From: Antedon mediterranea
Lineage: Eukaryota > Echinodermata > Crinoidea > Comatulida > Antedonidae
Length of the DNA stretch: 64,000 bases
NCBI RefSeq assembly: GCF_964355755.1
Contig: NC_092677.1
Location: 25,948,101 to 26,012,100, forward strand
Reading direction: 5' to 3'
The notes under the pieces are model-generated. The model saw only the letters and a program-made list of their open reading frames with translations. It searched no databases and had not been told where the DNA came from. Below are positions 44,999 through 56,237 of this stretch, piece after piece. The position numbers and the translations under genes were made by a program. Within the stretch, counting starts at the first letter, position 1, and each line of letters starts with the position of its first letter.

Positions 44999-47900
44999 TG
45001 ATTTTTGATGGCCAGTTAGACTTATGATGACGCTTTGGGGTACGTAAGGAGAATCTTCTGCATCATAATCTGGGTATAATTCAAATCTGTAAAAAAAAGT
45101 TATTTGTAATTTATAATTATAAATTATTTCCTTCATGTACACACGTACATTATTACATAATGTTTATTGCTTTGTACCTAACCTCACACCTTATGTCACA
45201 TGTCTATAGTCCAAAAGTGTGTACCGTATTCAGTACACTTTAACGGAGGCAATGTAGACATAGTTTGTTAGTTGGTGTTAAGCTCTGTCTACACTATCAA
45301 ACTTTATGTGACAACAAAAATGTGATGTGCCCATAATGGACATGATGATGTCATATCACTACCATATTTAGGCATACCAATACCATATTTGGGCACATCA
45401 CACTTTTTGTCATAGACTTGCCCCAAGTCTGTATTTATTGTCTTTTTTTTATTTGTTTTTATTTCGACCGCGATTTTTGTCTGAAAATACATCCAAACTC
45501 AAGTAATACACGTATGAAACGCCATATGTGCAAAAATATTTATATTTTTACTAATATTAAGACAAAACTCCGTCTGGAGCCCAGACTATTTTTGTCAATG
45601 AAAGGAATGTTATAATAAGCCGCACCTGCATGCAACATGTTACAAAATACTTACCTAAAACTACTATTCTTTTGTTTACGGAGACAGACTTCACGTTGTA
45701 TGGCTTCTAGGCCTTCTTTGGCAATCCACAGGTAAGTTAATCGTAACACAATTAGGCTAGGAAGAAACTTTAATGTTGATGCCAATATATCCGCAGTTGT
45801 CTTTGTAACCTCGTGTTTCTTTGCCTCTTCAGCAGCCAAACCGAGCCTGCCTTGTAAACGCAATGATCGTAAGTTACTTAGATTCGGCAGTAGATTCGTA
45901 GCTATTGCATTAAACACACTGTCAATTATCGGCGAAAACAATCCGTCTATGAAAAGAAGTTGAAGATTTTCGAACCGGTTAAGACATTGTATGCATTTTG
46001 TAACTTTCTCATAAGGCAGATGAAAATCGAATGTAATGTTTAACCGTCCAAGATTAGAAATACTTTGCAAGCCATCGACAAAATCGTCAACGGCATCTTG
46101 TAGTAGTAGATTTGTACGTACGTAGAGTCTCTCATTTCAGATTCTTGCCAAGAAGAGACATGCTATTTGATGTCAGATGTGTTGTTTCAAGATCTAGTCT
46201 AGTTAAATTTGGAACGCAGTGAAGTTGTTCAACGATCTCTCCAATTTCCTGCAGTTTATTCTTAGGAAGATTCAATGTGCGAAGTTCATGTAACGACCCT
46301 AACATTTTTCCTATAAAGGAACAATGTTGGACTTCCAATGACGTACATCCCAGATCTACTTTCCTCAGTGACGTCATAGTTGTTAAATTTTTGCAAAGTA
46401 ACTCGCAGTTATTTGAGAGATTGACGCCATTGATGGTGAAATTTGTTATTCTAGTGAAAGGTATGTTTTGTATTACTTTTTCCATAAAGATATAGTCACC
46501 TTTCCAAGTTTCCATAAACTTGCAAAGTTTTGAAAAAGCAAGTGTACGAGCCAATGATAGATGTGGGATACCTTGTGGTAACATGTTCTTAACCTGTTCA
46601 AAGATTGCTTGAAGCTTTTCCTCAGGTTCATTGGAGAGCAATTGACATCTTTTGTAGTACTGTTTACCAACTGCTTCAAATTCTCCCCACAAAATATCAA
46701 TATCACTATTCGTGTCCGCACTATAACAGCCAATCTTAAAATCTAAGATACGCAATTGATGAGGACAGAAATCACTTGATGGTTTCCCGCAGTGTGGACA
46801 GCCGTTTAATGCTCCTCCAAACTTTAACATATAAGCCAAAGCATGTAAAGTCATTGATGTAGCATTCGTAAAGTGGGCATTACACTTCTCAAACACATCG
46901 TTTAATAAGTGATTAAAACGTCCTTTTGATTTACTTTCCATGTTACATTTTACAAGCAGTTCAAGGAACTCTTGGAACTCTTTTGTTTTTGGTAAATCTA
47001 ATTTATTGTCATTAAAATCGCTTAAATCCTGTGTATTTTGCACAATGCGCAAGAGACATTTGGTAGGAACTTCTGAAACCACGGGAACTTTGGACCCACT
47101 TAAAAACCGTAGAGGTAGTTCGAAATCAAGGCAGGTTTGAATGTCAGGAATCGTCTGCTCACAGATTTGGTTCAGTGAATTAATTTCTTTACTTGCTAGA
47201 TATCTTGCTGCAAACCATTCTTGGAAAGTTTTGTGAAAAAACTCATAATAGTTTTTTATTAATGGCAAACTACTCAATCCCGCCGGAAATGAAGTTTGAT
47301 CTTCAGATTCAGTGGTGAGATTTATCTGTAAAAGTAATCCCATCTTACAAGCATTCCTTAAGACATTGGCGTCGATATATTCTCCTTCTTCAAAGCACAT
47401 TTGCTTGTTCCGCAAACCATAGAAAGCCAGTTTGGCGAGTTTGTCCACTGTCTCCACCTTGTCTCTTTCAGAAACTTGCTCAAGGTTGTCTTTTCTATTG
47501 CATTGCATGAGATATTCATATAATAGTTCATACAAGTCACTTATCGTATCTGGCAACACTGCTTTGTGGTCACGATACAAGATACATATCAACATACACA
47601 TAACGGGTATAGTAGCAATTCCAGTTGATATACCTGTCATATTCATTTGATTCAACAACGTATTTGCCATTTCAACCTTACTCCCAAAAAATTGTTCAAC
47701 ATATTCCTTAACTTGCACCTGAGTGTAGCCTTTTACTTCATAATTCTGGCCAATGTAAACATCTGGTGACTTATCGATAATTTGAAAAGCCCTCCATGGT
47801 CGAGTGGTTGCGATGACGCAGGCCTCACTTAGATACTCATTGCGTATTATGTTCTCAATCTCGCCAGGCTCATCAGTCCCATATTCACCACCATATTCAT

Positions 47901-50900
47901 CGACGGCATCAACCAATATAATGACCTTATCTGAATTATTATCAATATAATTACTGAGCTTAGTCTTGAACATTCTCTCTATTTCGATTCCTAATAATCT
48001 TTGCTTGAAAATGGCGTTGATCAACGTATCGCCCTTCACAACACTTTTCATTCTTATTAAGAATAATAGTGGAATCTCGTTATGAGTATGTGGAAGTTTT
48101 TCCTCTGCCCAATCTAAGGCTAGCTTTTCAAGTAAAGTGGTTTTTCCTGCTCCTGCCTTTCCACGAATAAGAGCGCGATATGGTGATGACGATGGCAATA
48201 CTTCTTTATAATGTTGGACCTGTACTGAAACTTCGATCGCGTTTGGAACTTCACAAATAAGATACAAACTAATAAACAAATTCTTCATTTCAAGTCTGTT
48301 TCGCGGATCTCTTGTCATCCAAGGAAGAAGTCTAATTTTGCAGTTTGATTTGTAATATTGACGTAACTGATTCCTACACCTAATGAGTTCTTGTTCAGTT
48401 AATAATTGAGGTTCTGAAATATAATATGTATAGACACAAAACATATTAATTTAATATATAATTTATTGCTTAAAGGAATCATGAATCGTCCTAAATATTG
48501 ATTTAAGATAATTTAATTTATTATATTAAAGGTGTAAGAGCAGGAAACACATCCTTCCCTTCTAAACAATTTCAATATTTTGAAGCGCCAAATGGTTTCT
48601 TTTAATTTAATAAGAGTGTACCCGACCCGAGGTACCCGATTTTAGCTCGGGTTATTATTTTGTTTTCGCGATCTACACAAATTATTTTGTTTTCGCGATT
48701 TACAAAAAAAATAATCCCTTCCTCTTTCCAATTAAAAAAGTTATACGGTAGAGATAAGCTATGCCATAGATGTACTTTTTACAAATTGAATGAAACTTTG
48801 TTAGATTGTTTAATCAGTAAGAATATGTCCCATTTCATTGAATTTATCGTTAAACTATAATAGCATCCATCCATGGATGCTTCAGTAGGCCTTTAGATGT
48901 TAAACCGCAAATGTAACGAAATGGAACAATTAAGCTCACAAATGGTAGTAGACTTACGTAATAAAATAAACTTACCATCTGGTTGGATTACTGTGGTCGT
49001 ATTAAAATGTTGTACATGTCCCCCTTCACCAACGTGGATTTTAATAGGAGTGTTGGAACTTGGATCTGAAAATAAAATAAAACAGGAGTAAGATGCGGGA
49101 AAGGCCTTTCGAATTCCACTTGATCGACTTACTGTCAAATAATTACTGTTTTTAGCGTGCGTGAAAATGCAAACGCGACTGTATAGCTCACTATGTCGGT
49201 CGGTCGGTTGATCGGTCGGTCGGTTGGTAAACACTAACTCAAATTTGAGCACGCGATTGCAGCCATGTATACTGGCCTTGTTTTCTTATTGTTAACTTGG
49301 TCCTCCTACTACATTTAACGCAAACATAAAAACACGAACAGTTGAGCAAAAGTTATACTGATACATAATTAATTAATTAAAATGATTTTTATAATATCAT
49401 TGTGTAATTTTTGAAGGGTTAAATATTTTATTAAGAATCATACAATTGGATGTGTTTATTGTGTACAATTCTACGTACCTGTAGACCTACTTCTGATATT
49501 CACGTTAATATTATCGACGGTACTATTAAACACACACACAGAGTTATTCATTTTTAATATTCGGGGAGCTTCTGAAAAAAAAGGAAATGTGAATGGTAAC
49601 ATTATACACTAAATTATACACATGCAGAGTTGTTGTTTCTTTGCCTCTCTTTGGGAATGGGGTAACATGAGCACGTAAATTATCCCCTCGCTAACAAGAA
49701 GGTAGATGGAGGAAGGGTGGGAGGGTTGGGATATCTGTACTATACTGTAGCGCGACTCTTGTTTTAGGCCGGAATAGGAATATGACAACGATTTGTGTAT
49801 ATTGTTCGCTTTTCTGAGATTCTTAGGCCTATTTTGTTGGAAGATATAAGTAAAAAAGAACAACATTTTTTATCGAGTACCACATAACTCTCTTGTTCCT
49901 TTACAACTAGAACCAGATACGTCTGAGTACGGTCTTTCAATATCAGACTCTTCCCCCGGACCAGAGCCAAATGTCACTGCCTGTTCACCACTTTCAATTC
50001 GGTCACCATTTCTAGTCTGTCTGTCCAAATTGTCTTCAATATCATCTATATTGTGTTCCTGAAGTAAAACATGCAAGTAACAAGTAAGAGAATTGTTTTC
50101 TACAAGTTAAAACCACTATCTCAAATAGGCCTACTTATTCCTAATATGAAATTTAGTTCACTTAGGTTGACCCTGGTCTACTATTGAAAAAGACCAAATA
50201 AATAATTAAATGAAACAAGTGATTTTTGTTTTCTATTATTCTGGTATAGGCCTAGACCTAAAAAGATGTTGTTTTACTAAACAGGCATTTAAAAAATGGT
50301 ACAATCAAAAAGGTTTTAGTGTGCGTATAGGCCTACAAGAAAAACAATTGTTGCATTTTAACAACCAGGAAAAAGAAGAAAACAAACTTTCGACATAAAG
50401 GTGATATGTTGCTTACACAAGAAATAAGATGTAAAATAGGCCTAATTATTTTATACTTTATAATTATATGTTTTGAGCAAACACATTTCCATTCGAACAT
50501 TTTGTCCTTAATTACATGAAGGCCAAGTGTCCTCGAGAACTTGACCAATATCAGTTCGCCTATAGACCAAACCGGTCTACCGAAGATGCTGTATCGATCA
50601 CTTTGCATAGGATCTTAGAGCATTTCGAACGTGATAAAAGATATGCTAGGATTTTATATATAGATTTTAGTTCAGCATTTAATACGATTGTACCGTATAA
50701 GTTACACACTAAGATGGTTGAAATCGGTTTCGATATTTCTATATGTAACTGGGTGTTAAACTTTTTAACTGATTGACCCAAACGTACTAAAGTGGGCACC
50801 ATTATATCGGCTAGCGTATTATAAATAAAGGTGTACCACAGGGCTGTGTTCTGTCGCCCTTTCTTTTTACTTTATTTACCTATGACTGTGTTACCTACTA

Positions 50901-52019
50901 CAGTAACTGTCATCGCTAAATTCGCGGATGAAACTACCATTGAAGGTCTAATCAATGATGACAGTGATGAGTCTAATTATCGCAACCAAGTTAAACGAGT
51001 TGTAGACTGGTGTAACGAAAACAATCTGTTCTTGAATGTATCTAAGACCAAAGAAATGGTTGTAGACTTAAGTAAATCACTTAATGTCAAATATCCAATA
51101 TTTATTAATGGTATATCAGTTGAGTTTGTAGAAGAATTTAAATTCTTCGGTATTTATATTTCAAATGATCTGAAGTGGCATATTAACAAACGTATTAGAA
51201 AGGCCCAAAGAAGAATCTACTTCCTACGTAGACTTAGATCATTTGGTATAAACTCTGAAATAATGTCGTCCTTCTATAGGTCAGTTATAGAGAGTGTCAT
51301 AACGTATTCTTTAACGGTATGGTTCGGTAGCACTACCGAAAATGAAAAGCGTGACCTAAATAGAATAGTCAAGACCGCATCGCGTATAATTGGATCTGCA
51401 CAATTGAACATATTTTCAGATCGTCTTCTGAAAAAGGCAGTGGCTATCAAAGATGATCAATTTCATCCGGCCGATAGTATGTTCCAGTTGATGCGCAGCG
51501 GTCGGCGATTTCGTTCTATTAAGGCCAATAAGGCACGATTTACAAATAGTTTCTTTCCAGGATCTATTAGAGCCTTAAACATAATGTAGATACTTTTTTG
51601 TAATGTTTTTGAGTTCGTGTTGTGTCCGTTGGATATTGTGCTCCGCCAACAGAGCAAACAGAATTTCTATGTTTTTTCTTAAAACAAATGATAGTAAATG
51701 ATACTTGACTTGACTTCTATAAAGATGCATAATATAGCAATTATCTAATGTTCCATTGTTATTAAGCCTATTATATAAGAATCAATATATAGGCCTATTT
51801 ATGTTAAGATATTAACTCGGTATCATTATGCTAGCGACTGAAACACCAGACACACCTTGTCGCCGTTGTACCGTTTAGTGATCTTGCAGACATTCAATTG
51901 AAACATTTCCGTATACGCGGGCCTCTATACCAACTCAATACTATCACATTAATGCATGTGTTATTTTAACTAAACTAACATTAATTGTAATAATAATAAG
52001 TACAAAATAAACATACCAT
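44996..52019 (-). CDS. NACHT-LRR (NLR) protein, with an apparent frameshift
   Basis: Exons in transcript order: 52017-52019 (ATG only, after a 5'UTR), 49881-50058, 49479-49571, 48976-49065, 45655-48413 and 44996-45086. All borders are GT-AG and in phase. Length is about 1070 residues if one extra base at 46135-46137 is discounted. The N-terminal 120 residues are acidic and polar, with no recognised death, CARD or TIR fold. The NACHT domain has a P-loop (GKAGAGKTTLL, about residue 205), a Walker B motif (VIILVDAVDEYG, about 285) and a sensor-1-like IATTRPW (about 322). A winged-helix-like region and CPHC/CPH cysteines follow, then leucine-rich repeats (LRTLNLPKNKL, LTRLDLETTHL, LRSLRLQGRL). 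The frameshift splits the LRRs; both sides remain repeat-like, so it is either an assembly error in an A run or a recent mutation. Likely a cytosolic sensor, by family. The ATG-only exon is inferred from phase. Confidence 0.8.
45278..45415. mobile_element. MITE family C in the last NLR intron
   Basis: Left end aagctctgtctacactatca; right end truncated at cacatcacactttttgtca. Two internal units. Confidence 0.85.
49195..49240 (+). repeat. TCGG microsatellite
   Basis: Repeats of gtcggtcggtcggttgatcg and variants, in an NLR intron. Confidence 0.9.
50480..51715 (+). mobile_element. Degenerate L2/CR1-type LINE, 3' reverse-transcriptase part
   Basis: Reads the middle and C-terminal part of a non-LTR reverse transcriptase: QFAYRPNRSTEDAV, then LYIDFSSAFNTIVP, then a broken stretch, then WCNENNLFLNVSKTKEM and YFLRRLRSFGI. 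A stop and frameshift near 50774-50835 break it. The catalytic FADD motif reads FADE. Endonuclease and the 5' end are missing. After the stop at 51587-51589 a short 3'UTR ends in aaatgatagtaaatgatac and a ttgact repeat, as in this type of LINE. It lies in the first intron of the NLR gene, in the opposite orientation. Inactive. Confidence 0.85.
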
Positions 52020-52160
52020 AATCTCTTCACTGGGTTATTAACAATCAACCGTTCAACAACAATGAAGGTTCACCGAGCAAATCCTGAACATGAATTGGTA
52101 TTATATTCATTGTGGTGTTATTACACCACGGTATTATACATACATGAATACCAGCTTTGT
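52020..52160 (-). promoter_or_regulatory. Probable 5'UTR and promoter region of the NLR gene
   Basis: Lies immediately upstream of the predicted ATG-only first exon. No TATA box or initiator is certain. The assignment rests only on the exon model. Confidence 0.3.
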
Positions 52161-52369
52161 CTAGGTATGACGCGGCCGCATCCTAAGAATCGATCTGTTA
52201 TTTATGTAGCGGGCCTTATAACCCCTATGAACTGAAGAAGCCCAATTTTTGTTTGCTGTTTTAAAAATCAAACACTTATCATTTTCAAACCGTTTAAATG
52301 ATACTATTTTATAAATGATTGACATGGATGGTTGTTCAATTGTAATTGCAATTGACAGACCTTTTTTGA

Positions 52370-52640
52370 AAAAAAAATAATTATATAGGGCACTATAATA
52401 ATTCATAAATCCATAGAGGGCGCTATGATATAGTTTAAATCAGAATGGCTCTGGTTTAAATGATAATAATTTATAAATGATTGACGTCGATGGTTATTCA
52501 ATTGTGTTTACCAGTGACATACCTCCCAACTGAAAAAAAAAACCGATAGAGGGCACTATAATAATTCATTAATACATAGAGGGCGCTATGAAAAACATAA
52601 TTTAAAAAAACGTAATTTTGTGTAACCGAAATATAATAAT
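52370..52640 (+). repeat. Imperfect direct repeats (agagggcgctatg)
   Basis: A segment with tagggcactataataattca and catagagggcgctatga occurs twice about 165 bp apart, with a further partial copy at about 52640. Confidence 0.75.
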
Positions 52641-53636
52641 AGAGGGCGGTACGAAGAAAGTTGTAAAATAGTAATACTGTATTTAAAACTGTTGTTGAAA
52701 ACCAATTGGTTTTATTTTAAAGTTGTCCGATTACACAAACAAACATAATGAAATATATTATAAGCACATTACTTATTGACAATTCATGTTACAAATTAAA
52801 ATATAATATACACTCTATAAAAAAGGATAAAATCAATGATCAGACATTTAATGAATTAATTATTATTATAAATTAAATAAATAATAAATTATTTCATTTT
52901 CCATTGTCATTAAAATTTAATTTCAAACTTAAGCGTGTATACTATATATGGCATAAGATTTATGACAAAAATTTGTTGAAAAGTTATTACTTAATAACTT
53001 TATTAAAAATTAAAGTTATAGTTTGTTATATGCTTTTTTTTCACTTTAGTTATTATTTTATATTTTTTATCTTTAAATAATTGTTATATTATTTATGTAA
53101 ATGTTTGAAATAAAAATAAAGTAAGTAAAAACAGTTTTCTTTGTAAAACAAATTATTATTTTAAAACTTTTACTCCAAAGGGCCAAATAGATAGGGGGAG
53201 GCCGCTTAATTAGCCACTAGCCTTGACGGCTATGTTGCTACAGCATCTGGCTTCTCCGGGAGACTTGTCTACTGTCATTACAAGTTTTAATGGTTTTCTC
53301 ATCTGAATTTTTAACTTTTTACAATCAGAATATTTTATAAATAGAATATTTTGCTATGTATTTTTCTAAATTTATGTTATAATCTCAGTTTTATTGTATT
53401 GTCCTAATTGACAGGGGCTGGTCAAGCACATCACAAGATGACAGTTTTATTACTTTTGCTTTTCAGCTACTCCCCTGTTATAATTATGTTTTTTTTGTTA
53501 TGGCAATACAAAATTCGACAAAATTAGCAATGTCCCATACGGCGCCCCGTAGTAAACACGTAGAAAGATTGAAAATAAAAAAATAAAAAAATAAAAAATA
53601 AAATAAATACAGTCTTTAAAGTTTAGTATTATTTGA
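52641..53636. other. Intergenic between the NLR and Myb/SANT-like genes
   Basis: Very AT-rich. A GC-richer block at about 53180-53270 (gggggaggccgcttaattag) and one arm of the acggcgccccgta inverted repeat (53527-53553) stand out. No coding sequence is recognised. The right part may be the 3'UTR of the Myb/SANT-like gene. Confidence 0.45.
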
Positions 53637-55364
53637 TTATGTCTTCTTTGATAGCACAAGAAGTAGTTGTCTTGTCAGCTCCATTTGCTGACCCATCATA
53701 GTCAGCATTGAATTCTGTTGCTGAATGATCTGCTGAATGATCTGCTGCTGAGCTTCTTGCGCAATCTCCTGCTCACGTTTCTTTAACTCTAATTCTTCTT
53801 GTTTTATCCTAGCGTCGCTCTCTATCTTCAGTCGTAAATACTCTATGGATGACGTATCCTCCTGGTTTTGGCGTTTACTACTTCCCTGCTCGCTGTCATC
53901 CTCGATTGGCCTGCAAAAATGAATAATTAACATAAACAATCTATCAAATTAAAATGTTTAGGGAACATAAATAGGACTATAGGTATTTGATAGCAACACA
54001 ATTCGAATATTCATAAAAATAAAAACCTTTTGATATAAAAGGCGTGCCATACCTACTTAAACAAAAATCACACTGTTTCTCATTAGGAATAAGAAGAAAA
54101 AGATATTTTTGGCATACATGGCGTGTCATACCTACACTTAAGATGGAATATAACAAAAATGCACACTGTTTTCCATAAGGCATAAAAAGAAAAAAAAAAG
54201 ATTTAAAATAGGGGAAAATTCTACCTCTTGCGCGGTTCATTGATTATGGCCATCCTTTTTCTCAATGCCATTTCATCCATAATTATTTTCGCCTCCGCAA
54301 ATTGATCCGACTTTTTTTCTTCTGAATCGGTGGTATCCTGTTTGATAAGATCTCGTAATAATGTGTCAAGTTCGGTAAGTTCGGGCATTATACCATCACA
54401 AATCTCCTTTTCTATTCTATCCTTTGTACGGTTTTTCAAACAGTGCCAGCGGTCGCGTACTGATCTGGCATCAAGTTTGAAAAACAAGTCAGTTTTTTCT
54501 TTTAAATTGGCAGCCACTCTTTTCCAGGCGGAGCCACGACATTGAGTTCTTTCCTTGTAACGGAATGGGAAAACGACCAGAATTTCTTTACAAAGAACCA
54601 AATCCTTGGTATCGTCCCACCTCATTAAGACTCTAAAAAAAGGTACATATTGATTAATTAATAAAGAAATTGTAGTTATACCCCTTTCCATCAATAGAAC
54701 AGTCTATCTATCAGACCAGGATGTGTTTGTTGATACTGTATCCCATTCCATCAATGGAACAGTCCAACACTCAAACGAGTGTGTTTTCCAAAATAGGTCA
54801 CATTTTTTTATTATTTTTGTTCTATTTTATTAATTATGCTATATATCATATTTATAATATTTTTACAAAAAAAATAAATTCGGGACTACGGCAGTCCTCG
54901 TCTTACAATCAGTGTGTTTTCCAAAATAGGTCACATTTTTTTATTATTTTTGTTCTATTTTATTAATTATGCTATATATCATATTTATAATATTTTTACA
55001 AAAAAAAATAAATTCGGGACTACGGCAGTCCTCGTCTTACCCAGTATAAATATAAATTTCAATTCAATTCAATTCAATGCCTACTACTGTACATTACACA
55101 CAGGTCATACGACGAGTTGAAGAGGAGGCCTTCACACTATCTGACCTAGCTACAAGAACGACCGTAGTACCCGATTAGACCACTGAGACTGCGCATCTAA
55201 AAACTATCGTTCAATCATTTTTAATGCCTAAATTACGATTAAATTATAGTGTCAGAATTATTAAAATACATTATTTAACAAAAAAATAGATTACATATGC
55301 ATTCATACCTACTTTGAGTAGACATTTTCCAGGTTTCAAAGTTAAATTTTGTTTCCAGCTCCAT
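53637..55364 (-). CDS. Myb/SANT-like DNA-binding domain protein
   Basis: Three exons: 55313-55364, 54225-54630 and 53637-53910. All joins are in phase (732 nt, 243 residues). Residues about 18-100 form a Myb/SANT-like (MADF-type) helical domain with the usual aromatic spacing: LMRWDDTKDLVLCKEI, RGSAWKRVAANL and VRDRWHCLKNR. Next is a charged linker. A glutamine-rich coiled coil (QEELELKKREQEIAQEAQ, then QQIIQQIIQQQNSML) ends in LLLVLSKKT. In many marine animals such proteins form large families related to the Myb-like partner of Harbinger transposons. This could be a member still near a transposon or a domesticated factor; no Harbinger nuclease or inverted ends are seen here. For exon 2 I chose the second of two overlapping acceptors, because only it keeps the frame. 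It lies head to head with the SRSF2-like gene. Confidence 0.85.
54779..55039 (+). repeat. Tandem duplication of about 132 bp
   Basis: Two nearly identical copies (54785-54908 and 54914-55039) run from gtgtgttttccaaaataggt to cagtcctcgtcttac. They lie in intron 1 of the Myb/SANT-like gene. Confidence 0.92.
55040..55076 (+). mobile_element. SINE 3'-tail fragment
   Basis: cagtataaatataaatttca followed by (attca)n, as at the end of the SINE at 13881-14166. Confidence 0.6.
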
Positions 55365-56237
55365 GAACGACAGACGACGTTGAACAAACGGAAGCCCGTC
55401 CTAGACTTGGCGTCCAGGCGTCGACGACGTCAAACAGTAAATTCGCGCGCGAAGAATTAGAGATGACTACACGTCACTTGGATTGGGAGTGGAAGTTGTA
55501 GCATGACTACCGTACCTACCACTGCACTTATACTGACATTATCCAACTTTTTTCCTTGAGACGACTCCTCGGGTTGTTTGGTAGGGCTTCTAGACCGGTT
55601 CTCAATCAATATGCGACAGTGTTTGTCATCTCAGTCACGGGACGACGGACCTACATTTTAATGAATAACTTATTTTAAAAAAATAAAAGACAGAAATATC
55701 ATTAATGTATTGTCCTTCATTATGAAAACGAAGATTAATAAAATCAGACTTTAAATAGGCATAGGGTCATTTTGTATTTTTAACAAAGTTAATCAATTCC
55801 ATGAAAACGGACAAACCAATATTTTCACTTATAAAATGACCAAATAAACGTTTAATTTGTTACTATATTTACAGTTTTTTAGGTAAATAATTTGTCTTCA
55901 ATTCAATTTTGGTCAAAGTGAATAATTATGTGATATTAAAATGGCATAAAAAATGAAGAAATTGTCAGGAGGAACACGTTTTCAACTCGTTTAGTATACG
56001 ACGTGATGAAGAGGTCCGGAGACAAGCTTGATAATAGAGTTATTGTGCATAGCGCCCCCTTTTGATGGCGTCACCAATGTTTGCGCCCTTTATAACACAC
56101 ATGCGCATTGTGATCGTTCTTTGCGTCGTTTGTGCCGATCGAAGAAGGTGTTAGCAAAATTTCTCTCCGAATAATCTGCACATTTTACAGTTAAATATTC
56201 AAACGTATAGGCACCGTTTAGCCTAAGCTGCATCAAC
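55365..56237. promoter_or_regulatory. Divergent intergenic region between the Myb/SANT-like and SRSF2-like genes
   Basis: The two start codons face away from each other across 873 bp. CpG-richer segments lie at both ends (about 55370-55480, with cgcgcgcgaag; and about 56090-56160, with tcgtttgtgccgatcgaag), with a family A MITE between. A shared or paired promoter is plausible. Confidence 0.45.
55715..55975 (+). mobile_element. MITE family A copy
   Basis: Starts at the word gtattgtccttcattatgaa and keeps ggtcaaagtgaataatta near the right end. The terminal TTAAAGATG is decayed on both sides. Confidence 0.75.

Noticed and set aside
49609-49866. 85-codon frame between NLR exons
   Set aside because: It overlaps an intron bounded by phase-consistent splice sites and has no similarity to the NLR.
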